64,000 nucleotides of DNA from Microbulbifer variabilis (GTDB lineage Bacteria; Pseudomonadota; Gammaproteobacteria; Pseudomonadales; Cellvibrionaceae): contig NZ_CP092418.1 in NCBI RefSeq assembly GCF_023716485.1, positions 3,373,501-3,437,500 of the forward strand. Reading direction: 5' to 3'. This document shows, one piece after another, positions 1-8,808 of this stretch. The first letter of the stretch is position 1. Each line of letters begins with the position of its first letter. The translations under genes and the position numbers were made by a program. The notes under the pieces were generated by a model. It had not been told where the DNA came from, did no database searches, and saw only the letters and a list, made by a program, of their open reading frames with translations.

Positions 1-1061
1 GCTACGACGATCAGGGCTCCACAAAAATTGCCATTAAAAAAATTGGTGGCAGTGACACCGTAGTCGCCAGTGATGCTGGCGGTCTATCGCTGGGGCGGCC
101 CTACTCGGGCACTCACTTTGCCACATCCAAACGCGGAGCTATTGCTTACACGCAAACTAATCCGCAACATCCGGCAGAGCTGGCTTTGGCCCACAATGGC
201 AAAGTAAAAGCGCTGACCAGCCTAAATAACGATGTGATGCCGTTGCGCAATATGGCCCGCGTGGAGGAGATCAATTACAAGTCCAGTTTTGATGGCCGCG
301 ATATACAAGGCTGGGTCGCCTACCCTCCCAATTTCGACCCGAAGAAAAAATATCCCCTGCTGTTGGAAATTCACGGCGGGCCCTTCTCTAACTATGGCCC
401 CCGGTTTGCCGCCGAGGTGCAACTTTTTGCCGCCGCCGGCTATGTAATTCTCTACACAAACCCACGGGGCTCCACCAGCTACGGGCATGAATTTGCCAAC
501 CTGATTCATCACAATTACCCGAGCCAGGATTACGACGATTTAATGGCCGGCGTCGATGCAGTCATCGACCAAGGTTATATCGATGAGGGGCAATTATTCG
601 TTACCGGCGGCAGCGGCGGCGGCACCCTAACGGCCTGGATTATAGGCAAAACTGACCGATTCCGCGCAGCAGTAGTTGCCAAACCGGTAATCAACTGGGA
701 GAGCTTCGTTTTAACTGCAGATTACTCCAGGTTCTTTACCAAATACTGGTTCTCAGGCATGCCCTGGGAAAAGCCGGAGGAATATCGTCGCCGCTCACCG
801 CTGACTTATGTGGGCAATGTCACTACGCCAACCATGCTGCTTACCGGAGAGGAGGACTACCGCACACCGATGTCCGAAACAGAGCAGTTTTACCAGGCAC
901 TGAAGTTGAACGATGTGGAAGCTGCAATGGTACGAATTCCAGGCGCCTCTCACAGTATTGCCGCAAGACCCAGCCAGATGATTGCGAAAGTGGCTTCTAT
1001 TTTGTACTGGTTTGATCAGCATAAGTCGGATAGAGAGGCTGAAGACTTAGTAAGTAAATAA
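1..1061 (+). CDS. S9-family serine peptidase, C-terminal part (5' end outside window)
   Basis: The reading frame is open from the first base of the window (codons begin at base 3), so the start lies upstream. About 353 residues are visible: the end of a probable beta-propeller domain followed by the alpha/beta-hydrolase catalytic domain of the prolyl oligopeptidase family (S9). The nucleophile motif GGSGGG has its Ser codon at 612-614, the acid is in the GEEDYRTP motif and the histidine is in GASHSI near the end. An HGGP oxyanion-hole motif and an NPRGS motif typical of acylaminoacyl or dipeptidyl peptidases are also present. Such enzymes cleave short peptides, usually in the periplasm when a signal peptide is present; the signal is not visible here. 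A second S9 peptidase follows in the same direction, and a weak terminator hairpin lies between them. The exact S9 subfamily cannot be fixed. Confidence 0.9.
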   Translation, partial: YDDQGSTKIAIKKIGGSDTVVASDAGGLSLGRPYSGTHFATSKRGAIAYTQTNPQHPAELALAHNGKVKALTSLNNDVMPLRNMARVEEINYKSSFDGRDIQGWVAYPPNFDPKKKYPLLLEIHGGPFSNYGPRFAAEVQLFAAAGYVILYTNPRGSTSYGHEFANLIHHNYPSQDYDDLMAGVDAVIDQGYIDEGQLFVTGGSGGGTLTAWIIGKTDRFRAAVVAKPVINWESFVLTADYSRFFTKYWFSGMPWEKPEEYRRRSPLTYVGNVTTPTMLLTGEEDYRTPMSETEQFYQALKLNDVEAAMVRIPGASHSIAARPSQMIAKVASILYWFDQHKSDREAEDLVSK

Positions 1062-1088
1062 TTTATCTTTACTGACTTTTTAATTAAT

Positions 1089-1109
1089 GGGCGCCTCCAC
1101 TAGGCGTCC
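1089..1109 (+). terminator. Weak intrinsic terminator after the first S9 peptidase
   Basis: A 7-bp stem (gggcgcc / ggcgtcc with one G-U pair) and a 7-base loop are followed by a T-rich stretch (cacactatttta). It lies 28 bases after the stop codon of the upstream peptidase and before the next gene. Confidence 0.45.
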
Positions 1110-1172
1110 ACACTATTTTATTCATTTCCCTTGTCATTCATAATAGAAAAATCAATGACAAGGATTCTAGTG

Positions 1173-3128
1173 ATGCGCAAGCTGTTATTTCTTTTTTTCC
1201 TGTGGCCCTCTCTCGCACTTTCTGGGCAAGTTAGCTTGTCCGACTTGGTACGGCATACAGATATACAAGAAGTAAAAATTTCTCCAACTGGTACCCATTT
1301 AGCCATTAAAAAATTATATGAGGGAGAGAGAATACTGGTTTTTATGTCTATCAACCCTCTGAAGATCACTGGCCATCTGCGCTTTAGAAGCAAGGAAGAA
1401 GTCGGCGATTTCTACTGGGCTAACAATGAACGGATTGTTACTGAAGTCGTATCAAGGGAAGCGGCATTAGAGACACCAATATTTTATGGCTCACTATTTG
1501 CCATTAACTATGATGGCACTAGAGGCAAAAACATATTCGGACACTTGGCGGGAGAGCGCCAAGTCGGATCTCGCTTAAAAAAGGCCGAATCCACATATGC
1601 CCACCCAACAATCATTGATACCCTCCCTAAAGAAAAAAATAAAATATTGATCTCCACCTCCCCCTGGGCTAAGGACTGGGAAACAATAGGAGAAATCCTC
1701 GAAGTAAACATTTATAATGGCGTACAAAAAAGAATAACAGGACTTCCTCAGGTAGGACGCGCCCACACTGACAGAAACGGGAATTTAACCTTCGCTACCG
1801 GCAGCAACAGAAATGGTGAACGCGAACTTTACAAGAAATCTAAAATAGGATGGGAAAAACTAGAGAACTCTATTTTAAATCGTAGCTGGCCAAGGGGAGG
1901 CAATCTAGAAACAGGGGATTTCTATTTTGAAATAGACCGCCCTAACGATACGGAGCAACTAGTTAAATTTAACACTAAAACAAACAAATTAACTCAAATA
2001 TTTTCCCACGATATTTCCGACATTAGCGCAGTAATTTACCACCCCAAAAGTGATAAACCCATCGGGGTTTACCTGCACCCCGACTACCCTGAAGAGTACT
2101 TTTTTGATGAGGGCGATGGATTTGCAGCTTATTTCCGTGGTTTAAAAAAGGCTTTTGAGGGCTACAGAATCAACTTTACAAGCTTCACCAGTGATGGCTC
2201 TTTAGGAATATTAAAAGTTTATGGAGACCGACTTCCAGGGGATTATTTCTTAGCAAACTTGAAGACTAAGAAAGTAGATTTTCTATTGTCATCATCAGAA
2301 TGGCTTGCCCCTGAAACTCTAAACTCAATGCGAGCTGAGTCATTCGTCACCACAGATAACATGAGAATAGGCACCTATCTGACGTTTCCCAAAGGACAAA
2401 CTAAAAATCTGCCTATGGTAGTGGTACCGCATGGTGGGCCCCATGCCCGTGACTATTGGGGATACGAACAAGAAGCACAAATACTTTCCCAAAATGGCTA
2501 CCTGTTTCTCCAGGTTAATTTCCGTGGTTCCACAGGCTATGGAGACCATTTTTACACAGCCGGAGAGCGTGAGTGGGGAGGGAAAATCCAAAGTGATATC
2601 GCAGATGCAGTTAACTGGGCTGTAGACAAAGGATATGCTGATCCTCAGCGAATCTGTATTTACGGTGCAAGCTTCGGTGGCTACTCAGCCCTAATGAATC
2701 CCATCAGATTCCCAGACCTATACAAATGCGCTGCGGGTTATGTGGGCGTGTATGATTTGGAGATGATGTACAAGAAAGGAGATATCAAACGTCGTGATAG
2801 GGGGCTAGCATATCTTAAAAGAGAGCTGAGTAAAGATAAGAACTTTCTAAAGGAAAATTCCCCAATCCACAATACTGACAAACTCAACATTCCCTTGTTT
2901 ATTATTCACGGTGAGAAAGATGAGCGAGTGCCGGTTGAGCACGCAGAGGAGCTATTGGAAAAACTTGAGAAAGAAGGAAAGCCCGCAAAAAGCCTTATTG
3001 TCGCCAATGAAGGACATGGGTTTTATAATGAAAAAAACAATATGAAACTTTATACAGAACTACTAGCTTTTCTTGATAAGCATATTGGTGTTGGGTCAGT
3101 AGAAAAACAGCCAGCTGTAAACCAGTAA
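1173..3128 (+). CDS. Secreted S9-family prolyl oligopeptidase-like peptidase
   Basis: This 651-residue protein begins with a clear signal peptide (MRKLLFLFFLWPSLALSG), so it probably acts in the periplasm or outside the cell. I chose the ATG at 1173 because it opens the signal peptide and follows an AAGG ribosome site; the frame also has a TTG at 1131 and an ATG at 1155 that would add a charged extension. The first ~390 residues form a degenerate propeller-like domain. The C-terminal hydrolase domain carries HGGP, a nucleophile in GASFGGYS (Ser500), Asp583 in GEKDERVP and His615 in EGHGF, so the triad is complete. It is probably a dipeptidyl or oligopeptidyl peptidase that degrades peptides. 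It is collinear with another S9 peptidase, and its base composition is more AT-rich than that neighbour. Substrate specificity cannot be read from sequence. Confidence 0.9.
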   Translation: MRKLLFLFFLWPSLALSGQVSLSDLVRHTDIQEVKISPTGTHLAIKKLYEGERILVFMSINPLKITGHLRFRSKEEVGDFYWANNERIVTEVVSREAALETPIFYGSLFAINYDGTRGKNIFGHLAGERQVGSRLKKAESTYAHPTIIDTLPKEKNKILISTSPWAKDWETIGEILEVNIYNGVQKRITGLPQVGRAHTDRNGNLTFATGSNRNGERELYKKSKIGWEKLENSILNRSWPRGGNLETGDFYFEIDRPNDTEQLVKFNTKTNKLTQIFSHDISDISAVIYHPKSDKPIGVYLHPDYPEEYFFDEGDGFAAYFRGLKKAFEGYRINFTSFTSDGSLGILKVYGDRLPGDYFLANLKTKKVDFLLSSSEWLAPETLNSMRAESFVTTDNMRIGTYLTFPKGQTKNLPMVVVPHGGPHARDYWGYEQEAQILSQNGYLFLQVNFRGSTGYGDHFYTAGEREWGGKIQSDIADAVNWAVDKGYADPQRICIYGASFGGYSALMNPIRFPDLYKCAAGYVGVYDLEMMYKKGDIKRRDRGLAYLKRELSKDKNFLKENSPIHNTDKLNIPLFIIHGEKDERVPVEHAEELLEKLEKEGKPAKSLIVANEGHGFYNEKNNMKLYTELLAFLDKHIGVGSVEKQPAVNQ

Positions 3129-3154
3129 TAAGCTAATACCACCCTAGACTTTCC

Positions 3155-3182
3155 AGCACCAGTTGAGCTATCAACTGGTGCT
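3155..3182. terminator. Perfect hairpin between convergent genes
   Basis: A 12-bp perfect stem (agcaccagttga / tcaactggtgct) with a 4-base loop sits between the plus-strand peptidase (stop 3128) and the minus-strand gene ending at 3202. The U-tract is poor on both sides, so it may be a weak bidirectional terminator or a 3'-end stabilising hairpin. Confidence 0.55.
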
Positions 3183-3201
3183 TTCACAAAGAAACGACCT
3201 T

Positions 3202-3579
3202 TTAATGAAGCTGCCCTGGAGTTTCTGAGATTTCCTCGACTGAACTCACTGGCTCGTCTAAGCCATGTGACAGTACAAAATAATAAATGACCTGCATCTG
3301 CCCGTGGATTTCTGTCATCAGATCGAAGTTAAACTCGCCTCTCTCCCCTGGGCCCACTTGTACTGAAGCAATATGTGAGGGCTCGATAAAAAATTCCGCT
3401 ACCGGGCGTTTGCCGCGCATCACTTGTACAAGCAATGTGCGGGTATCCTCCTCTGCAAAGCGCCAGTAGTAGTCATCATCATCGTAAACGACGCTCTCCG
3501 GGGTGCCGGCCCGAAGTATGCAGTTGGGATGCTCGGCCAACCAGGACCAGAACTCTTTAAAGGGGATCGTCTGTGGCAT
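3202..3579 (-). CDS. Conserved hypothetical protein downstream of fldB
   Basis: This is a 125-residue soluble protein that I do not recognise as a named family. It has no signal peptide or membrane segment. It is acidic and contains an aspartate run followed by aromatic residues (DDDDYYWRF near residues 33-41). It begins 6 bases after the stop codon of the flavodoxin gene, so the two are almost certainly co-transcribed. The linkage suggests a role near the flavodoxin or its redox partners, but this is inference only. The ATG start is followed by MPQTIPFKEFW. Confidence 0.7.
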   Translation of the reverse strand: MPQTIPFKEFWSWLAEHPNCILRAGTPESVVYDDDDYYWRFAEEDTRTLLVQVMRGKRPVAEFFIEPSHIASVQVGPGERGEFNFDLMTEIHGQMQVIYYFVLSHGLDEPVSSVEEISETPGQLH

Positions 3580-3585
3580 GAAGAT

Positions 3586-4143
3586 TTAGTCATCCAGCTC
3601 AACGACACTGGCGGCACCACCTTCAAGATTAAACTCGTCGGCTATCTGTTTGCACCAGAGGTTGAGACGCTCAGCAGTCAATTCTTCCTGCTGGTCTTCA
3701 TCGATTGCGAGCCCCATAAATTTGCCTTCGCCCTCAATCTCTGCTTTGGAGGCCTCAAACTCATAGCCTTCGGTCGACCACAAACCGGCAATGGCCGCTC
3801 CCCGACCGACAATTACATCGTACAACATGCCCATAGCGTCTAAGAAATAATCGCCATAACCAAACTGGTCGCCCAGGCCAAACAGGGCCACCGTCTTGCC
3901 ACTGAAGTCGATTTCCTGCACATCCTCCCAGAACTCCTCCCAGTCGGATTGGATCTGGCCGAAATCCCAGGTGGGAATACCAAAAATCAGCTGCTCGTAG
4001 TTGGCAATGTCCAACTGTGTGACATCGGCTATATCAAACAGGTCCACCCGCTCCTCACCCAGGCGGGCGCGGATGCGCAGGGCTACAGATTCGGTATTGC
4101 CTTCGTCACTGCCATAAAACAAGCCGATTTTGCTCACAGTCAT
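3586..4143 (-). CDS. fldB: Flavodoxin FldB
   Basis: A 185-residue long-chain flavodoxin, a soluble FMN-binding low-potential electron carrier in the cytoplasm. The N-terminal phosphate-binding loop reads KIGLFYGSDEGNTE, and the FMN ring-contact segments IPTWDFGQIQ and GLGDQFGYGDYFLDAMG are both present. The WSTEGYEFEAS segment is typical of long-chain flavodoxins and reads closer to E. coli FldB than FldA from memory. I chose the ATG at 4143 because family members start a few residues before the FMN loop; its purine-rich ribosome site lies unusually close, and an in-frame GTG at 4167 with an AGGT upstream is an alternative. A small conserved gene follows at a 6-base gap. Confidence 0.88.
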   Translation of the reverse strand: MTVSKIGLFYGSDEGNTESVALRIRARLGEERVDLFDIADVTQLDIANYEQLIFGIPTWDFGQIQSDWEEFWEDVQEIDFSGKTVALFGLGDQFGYGDYFLDAMGMLYDVIVGRGAAIAGLWSTEGYEFEASKAEIEGEGKFMGLAIDEDQQEELTAERLNLWCKQIADEFNLEGGAASVVELDD

Positions 4144-4248
4144 TCCTCTTCGCCCAATCCGGGCCACACTAGATACCTATTGGCGGGGCGGCGTATTCTC
4201 CCAGCAAAGGCGGGGCACGGCAAGCTGGCCAAGGCTGTACCTCGACAC

Positions 4249-4274
4249 AAAAAAGCCCCCATAATTGTGGGGGC
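4249..4274 (-). terminator. Intrinsic terminator of the cpxP-like gene
   Basis: On the minus strand a 7-bp GC-rich stem (gccccca / tgggggc, 6-base loop) is followed directly by a run of six T residues. It lies about 80 bases after the stop of the CpxP/Spy-like gene and upstream of fldB. Confidence 0.85.
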
Positions 4275-4352
4275 AAAGGGTTATGAACCGACCGGGCCTC
4301 TGGGGAAGGGTGCGCCCGGTGGATCGCACAAGGAGTCTGCGATTTAGGGATA

Positions 4353-4823
4353 TCAGCTTTCTGTAGCTCGGCGCTCAAGGCGCTCTTCACGCCACTTCAT
4401 GCGGCGCTCTTTGCGCTGCTCTTTCAACTCTTCAAATTTTGCTTTCTGCTCATCTGTGAGTATCGCCTCGAACTGCTGGCGCAGTTGGAAGTGGTTCTGC
4501 ATTTTTTGCACCTGCAGCTTGCCCAATTCGGCCCCGAGTTGGTCTAAGGTGGCTTGGTCTGCACCAGCCTCCAGGGCGGTATGGATTTGCTTGCGCAGCT
4601 CTTGTAACTGCTGGCGCTGGGCATTCCTGCTTTCGCTATTGCTATCTCTGTTAGCCTTCAACTGCGCTTTCTGGCCCTCAGTCAGTTCCAACTTGCGCGC
4701 CATATGTTCAAATCCGCGCTTGTGATGGCCGTCCTCAGCGCCAAACGCCATAGTAGCTACAGGGGCAGCCATTACTCCGGCCAGGGCCAGGCTACTCAGC
4801 ACCAGTTTCCAGTTTTTCATCAC
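4353..4823 (-). CDS. Spy/CpxP-family periplasmic stress protein
   Basis: This 156-residue protein has a signal peptide (about residues 1-27) and a helical, highly charged mature part. Two LTxxQ-type repeats are visible, LTEGQKAQL and LTDEQKAKF, which define the Spy/CpxP family. Family members are periplasmic chaperones or repressors of the Cpx sensor kinase. The gene is divergent from a CpxR-type regulator and a CpxA-type kinase, the same arrangement as cpxP-cpxRA in enterobacteria, so a role as accessory inhibitor or effector of that system is likely. Its promoter region contains five CpxR-like half sites. It could be Spy-like in function rather than a true CpxP; the sequence alone does not decide. 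Confidence 0.85.
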   Translation of the reverse strand: MMKNWKLVLSSLALAGVMAAPVATMAFGAEDGHHKRGFEHMARKLELTEGQKAQLKANRDSNSESRNAQRQQLQELRKQIHTALEAGADQATLDQLGAELGKLQVQKMQNHFQLRQQFEAILTDEQKAKFEELKEQRKERRMKWREERLERRATES

Positions 4824-4871
4824 TCCGTCCTCACGTTTGTATTCAGTGATTTCATAGTAAGTTGGGCCTGT

Positions 4872-4916
4872 GTAAACAGGGGCAAACCGCAGTAAACATT
4901 TGTTAAGAACGGTAAA
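4872..4916. promoter_or_regulatory. Array of five CpxR-like half sites in 10-bp phase
   Basis: Five pentamers of the form GTAAA occur at exact 10-bp steps: GTAAA 4872, GCAAA 4882, GTAAA 4892, GTTAA 4902 and GTAAA 4912, each separated by five bases. The known CpxR box is GTAAA-N5-GTAAA. The array lies between the divergent cpxP-like and cpxR-like genes (4824-4988), so it probably serves autoregulation of both. The repeats are seen directly; CpxR binding is inferred. Confidence 0.75.
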
Positions 4917-4988
4917 AAGCCTGCAGAGCTGTGATAACTAGCGCCAACGCTTTGCATATAATGGCCCCACAGCAATTGAGAGAACATC

Positions 4989-5693
4989 ATGAGCCGCATC
5001 CTTCTAATCGACGACGACACAGAATTAACCGATCTGCTGCGGGAGTACCTCACCGGAGAGGGCTTTGATGTAACTGCCGCCAACGACGGTGGCCGCGGAT
5101 TGGAGTTGGCCCAGAGCCAGCCCTTTGATGCCCTGGTGTTAGATGTGATGCTACCGGTGCACAATGGCTTTGATGTACTGCGCAAGCTGCGCGAGGAGGC
5201 TTCTCCCACCAGTCGCTCCCTGCCGGTCATTATGTTGACCGCCAAAGGGGACACCGTAGACCGAATCGTGGGCCTGGAAATGGGTGCCGACGACTACTTA
5301 CCCAAACCCTGTAATCCCCGCGAGTTGGCGGCGCGTCTGCGCGCAATCTTGCGTCGCGGTCGGGTTGAGGTAGAAAATAACGACGACAGCCTTAGCAGCG
5401 GCCCGTTACGCCTGCTACCAACCGAGCATCAGGCCTATTGGAGTGACCAGGCCCTATCTCTGACAGGGGCCGAATTTTCTGTGCTCAAGGTGTTAGTACA
5501 AAGCGCTGGGGATGTAGTGGGCAAAGAGGTACTCACCGAGAATGCCCTGGGGCGCAAACTGATGCCCTACGACCGCTCCATCGATGTACATGTCAGCAAC
5601 ATTCGCAAGAAACTCGCGGACAAAGGCGCCAGCCGCGACCTGATTATCAATATCCGCGGCGCCGGTTATATGCTCACCCAGGCCAAGCAGTAG
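4989..5693 (+). CDS. cpxR: CpxR-type response regulator (OmpR family)
   Basis: A 234-residue two-domain regulator. The receiver domain (1-122) has the acidic pocket D8-D10, the phospho-acceptor Asp52, Thr84 and Lys106 in the LPKP motif. The C-terminal winged helix (about 135-230) ends in the usual RGAGYML hairpin. The GADDYLPKPCNPREL and YDRSIDVHVSNIRKKL segments resemble CpxR. It would bind DNA and control envelope stress genes after phosphorylation by the adjacent kinase, whose start lies 11 bases after this stop. The divergent CpxP/Spy-like gene and the phased GTAAA repeats upstream support the Cpx assignment. Assignment to a different OmpR-family system is possible but less likely. Confidence 0.9.
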   Translation: MSRILLIDDDTELTDLLREYLTGEGFDVTAANDGGRGLELAQSQPFDALVLDVMLPVHNGFDVLRKLREEASPTSRSLPVIMLTAKGDTVDRIVGLEMGADDYLPKPCNPRELAARLRAILRRGRVEVENNDDSLSSGPLRLLPTEHQAYWSDQALSLTGAEFSVLKVLVQSAGDVVGKEVLTENALGRKLMPYDRSIDVHVSNIRKKLADKGASRDLIINIRGAGYMLTQAKQ

Positions 5694-5704
5694 GTAGTAT
5701 CAAA

Positions 5705-7081
5705 ATGCGCAGCCTCTTCTGGAAAATGTTTTTTGGCGCATGGATCACCGCCATGGTGATGGTGGTTGCCGCCATTTACATTACCCATTTTGGCGAATTT
5801 GGTGACCCCCGCCAGGAGGAGCGCTGGGAGGGGCCCGCACTGTTTCGAGAAGTCATGCGCAATATGCGTATCGCCCGCCGCCATGGGCCCGAGCAGTTTC
5901 AGCACTGGCTGGAGCGCGCACCCAAAAAGGTCAAGCGGCGGGTGTACGCAATAGATAGCGAAGGCAACGACCTGCTGGGGAGACCACTGCCACAGAACAT
6001 GGCACCGCTGATCAATAGCCTCGACTACCGCAATCGCGAGGCCCATATGCTAGTGGATAACAAACCTACCGTTGGCTTCTTCCTGCCACTGCGCACAGGA
6101 GACCCTCTGCGTATTGCCCTGGTTGCCGGAGATAGTAAAGAGGGGCTGCTACTACGATTCCTTTGGCGCAACTTCTGGCCCATGCTGCTGCTCTCTATGA
6201 TTGCCTCGGGCGTCGCCTGTTACTGGCTGGCCAGCTACCTGAGCCGACCTTTAGAACAACTGCGCGCCGCCACCAAGCGTGTCGCCGCCGGAGGATTGGA
6301 TTACCGGGTCGCCCCCAGCCTGCGCACCCGCAACGATGAATTGACCGACTTGGCACTGGACTTCGACTCCATGACCGCCCAGCTTCAGGAGTCCATGTCC
6401 GAACAGCGCCGCCTGATTAAAGATGTGTCCCACGAATTGCGCTCGCCCCTGGCGCGACTGCAGGTAGCCCTCGCGATCGCCCGCCAGAAGCAAGTTGTAG
6501 GGCTCGATACTGAACTGGATAAAATCGGCAAAGCGGCGGACTATCTCGAAGATATTATCGCCGACGTTCTCTCCTTGCCGGTCAGCAACCAGGAGCAGCG
6601 CCCACTGGATGACGTAGTCGAGCTCAACAGTTTACTCTCGGCCCTGATCGACGACCTGCAGATCGAAGCGACGGATAAACATCTCGGCTTTGATATGAGC
6701 GCCAGTGGTGAAGAGCTGCTTGTTGCTACTCGCGGCAGCTCCCTGACCGCAGCGCTGGAGAATATCTTGCGCAATGCGATCAAATACAGCCCCAGCCACG
6801 GACTGGTGCGGGTACTGGTGCAGGAGTCCACAGACAGCTGCAGTATCTCTGTAATCGACTCTGGCTCCGGTGTGGAAGAATCCGACCTGGAAGCCATATT
6901 CCGCCCCTTCTACCGCACGGACAGCGCCCGCACTCGCGAGAGTGGTGGTTTTGGCCTGGGACTGGCTATCGCCCAGCGCACGATATTGCATCACGGTGGA
7001 AGCATTACCGCGCGCAATCACCCCGGTGCCGGCCTCTGTGTCGAGACCAAGCTGCCACTTATCCATCTCAGCGACGATTAA
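5705..7081 (+). CDS. cpxA: CpxA-type sensor histidine kinase
   Basis: This 458-residue inner-membrane kinase has TM1 (about 8-28), a periplasmic sensor of roughly 125 residues, TM2 (about 156-178), a HAMP linker (about 178-232), the phosphorylation helix with His243 in DVSHELRSPLARL, and an ATPase domain with an N-box (LRNAIKYSP) and a G-box (GFGLGLAIA). It would sense envelope stress and phosphorylate the CpxR-type partner encoded 11 bases upstream. The periplasmic part is Arg-rich (RMRIARRHGPEQF region) and is the least conserved portion. The Cpx label rests on the partner and the divergent cpxP-like gene. Confidence 0.88.
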   Translation: MRSLFWKMFFGAWITAMVMVVAAIYITHFGEFGDPRQEERWEGPALFREVMRNMRIARRHGPEQFQHWLERAPKKVKRRVYAIDSEGNDLLGRPLPQNMAPLINSLDYRNREAHMLVDNKPTVGFFLPLRTGDPLRIALVAGDSKEGLLLRFLWRNFWPMLLLSMIASGVACYWLASYLSRPLEQLRAATKRVAAGGLDYRVAPSLRTRNDELTDLALDFDSMTAQLQESMSEQRRLIKDVSHELRSPLARLQVALAIARQKQVVGLDTELDKIGKAADYLEDIIADVLSLPVSNQEQRPLDDVVELNSLLSALIDDLQIEATDKHLGFDMSASGEELLVATRGSSLTAALENILRNAIKYSPSHGLVRVLVQESTDSCSISVIDSGSGVEESDLEAIFRPFYRTDSARTRESGGFGLGLAIAQRTILHHGGSITARNHPGAGLCVETKLPLIHLSDD

Positions 7082-7171
7082 ACCGCAGAGGAACTGCTAT
7101 AACCTTGACTAGTGCCGGCTATTCGCCGGCAATCGGGGTCAGCGATCCCGAAAATAGCAAAGGGCCCCGCT

Positions 7172-7879
7172 ATGCGCTGGATACTCTATATCTTCGTATT
7201 TCTGATACTACTGCTCCTAGCCGGTTATCTGTTTCCCCGTGAAGTCTCCTTGGAGCGCAGTATCTACATCGACAAACCACCCCAAACCATATTCCCCTAC
7301 GTCAACGACTATCGAAAATTCAACAGCTGGTCCCCCTGGCGGCATATAGATCCCGCCATGGAATATAAATACAGCGGTCCAGAAACGGGGGTGGGGGCAA
7401 CCATGAGTTGGCATGGCGAAAACTCCAATGAGGGCAGCGGAACCCAGACCATCATCGCCAGCACGCCGGACTCAACAGTACTCAACAAGCTTAATTTTGG
7501 TGACGGCAGTGAAGCCTCCGCGGAATTCAGGTTAATGCCCCAAAACGGCGGCACCCAGGTTGTCTGGAGCTTTAATACCGATACCGGTGGCGGCCCAAGG
7601 GAGCGCTGGATGGGGCTGGCCATCAAAAAAATGGTGGGGGAGTCCTACGAACAAGGACTGGCAAAGCTCAAGCAACTGATGGAGTCCAGTACCAAAACCG
7701 AGGGAGCCAATAAGGAGGAGACTAATGACACCAGTAATTCGGTGTCCGATATTCCCTCCGATGTCGACGACGCCATGGGTGGTGGCCCGCAGGGCGTACA
7801 GTCTGAGATGCAGAATCAACAGCAAGAAGAGGCTGGAGAAACTCCTGAAAATGAAGAGCAAAAGGAGAACCAGCCATAG
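7172..7879 (+). CDS. Membrane-anchored SRPBCC-domain protein
   Basis: A 235-residue protein with an N-terminal membrane segment (MRWILYIFVFLILLLLAGYLF), an SRPBCC/polyketide-cyclase-like domain (about 25-170, with the SIYIDKPPQTIFPYVNDY and FNSWSPW motifs) and a low-complexity acidic Gln/Glu-rich tail. SRPBCC domains bind hydrophobic ligands; the ligand here is unknown. I chose the ATG at 7172 because it opens the membrane segment and follows an AAAGGG site; a GTG at 7112 in frame would add 20 unlikely residues. The gene follows cpxA at 90 bases and ends at a strong bidirectional terminator, so it may be in the cpx transcript. Confidence 0.8.
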   Translation: MRWILYIFVFLILLLLAGYLFPREVSLERSIYIDKPPQTIFPYVNDYRKFNSWSPWRHIDPAMEYKYSGPETGVGATMSWHGENSNEGSGTQTIIASTPDSTVLNKLNFGDGSEASAEFRLMPQNGGTQVVWSFNTDTGGGPRERWMGLAIKKMVGESYEQGLAKLKQLMESSTKTEGANKEETNDTSNSVSDIPSDVDDAMGGGPQGVQSEMQNQQQEEAGETPENEEQKENQP

Positions 7880-7902
7880 GCTAAAGCTAGCACCCAAGCA
7901 CG

Positions 7903-7929
7903 AAAAAGCCCGCAGGATGCGGGCTTTTT
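7903..7929. terminator. Bidirectional intrinsic terminator
   Basis: A 12-bp perfect stem (aaaaagcccgca / tgcgggcttttt) with a 3-base loop gives a U-tract on both strands. It separates the plus-strand SRPBCC gene from the minus-strand rluB gene, which converge here. Confidence 0.9.
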
Positions 7930-7950
7930 CGTAAAAAAAACGTAACCGTA

Positions 7951-8808
7951 TCAGGACTTATTACGACGCTGCGCCGGTACCGGTGACTTACGCAGTTTGC
8001 GCCTCTGGCGTTCCAAGTTCTGTTTTTCCCCCTGGGTTAGCGGTCGCTGGCCCAGCTTGGGCAGACCGGCGGTGATACAGAGGTCGTCAATTTCCCTGGG
8101 CTCCATCTCAATCCACTGGCCCACGCGCACGTGGGATGGAATAAATACACTGCCATAGCGCACCCGCTTCAGGCGGCTCACGCGCACCCCCTGGGACTCC
8201 CACAAACGGCGCACCTCGCGATTGCGTCCCTCCATCACCACGCAGTAAAACCAGCGGTTTCTACCCTCGCCGCCGCTTTCGACAATATCGGTAAAGCGCG
8301 CTGAGCCGTCATCCAATAGCACCCCTTTAAGCAGGCGTCGCTTCATCTCCTCATCCACATCTCCCTGGATGCGCACAAGGTATTCGCGATCGATCACCGA
8401 TGAGGGGTGCATCAACTTATTGGCCAGCTCGCCACTATTGGTAAACAGCAGCAGACCACTGGTGTTGAAATCCAGGCGGCCAACGGATATCCAGCGGCCG
8501 GTTTTCAGCCGGGGCAGGCGGTCGTAAACCGTGGGGCGCCCTTCCGGATCGTGGCGCGAGCAGATTTCGCCGACAGGTTTGTTGTATAGGATTACCCGGC
8601 AGCGGTTTTCCCCGCTGGAGGGCAAGCCCTGGCCATCAAATTCAATATGATCCGCACCGGTCACCCGTTCGCCGAGTTCCGCTACTTTTCCGTTAACGGT
8701 CACGCGACCCGCATCGATCGCGCGCTCCATCTCACGCCGCGACCCCAGGCCGCTGCGCGCTAATACTTTTTGCAATTTTTCGCCTGCTGGCGAGGTGCCA
8801 TCACTCAT
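7951..8808 (-). CDS. rluB: 23S rRNA pseudouridine(2605) synthase RluB
   Basis: A 285-residue RsuA/RluB-family enzyme that isomerises a uridine in helix 80 of 23S rRNA. It has an N-terminal S4 RNA-binding domain (about 10-57, [16 protein letters not shown]) and the catalytic domain with Asp113 in [17 protein letters not shown]. The C-terminal tail is basic ([17 protein letters not shown]). Its ATG overlaps the scpB stop codon by four bases (ATGA), so translation is probably coupled. The scpA-scpB-rluB order is common in Gammaproteobacteria. RluB is favoured over RluE or RluF because of length and context. Confidence 0.93.
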   Translation of the reverse strand: MSDGTSPAGEKLQKVLARSGLGSRREMERAIDAGRVTVNGKVAELGERVTGADHIEFDGQGLPSSGENRCRVILYNKPVGEICSRHDPEGRPTVYDRLPRLKTGRWISVGRLDFNTSGLLLFTNSGELANKLMHPSSVIDREYLVRIQGDVDEEMKRRLLKGVLLDDGSARFTDIVESGGEGRNRWFYCVVMEGRNREVRRLWESQGVRVSRLKRVRYGSVFIPSHVRVGQWIEMEPREIDDLCITAGLPKLGQRPLTQGEKQNLERQRRKLRKSPVPAQRRNKS

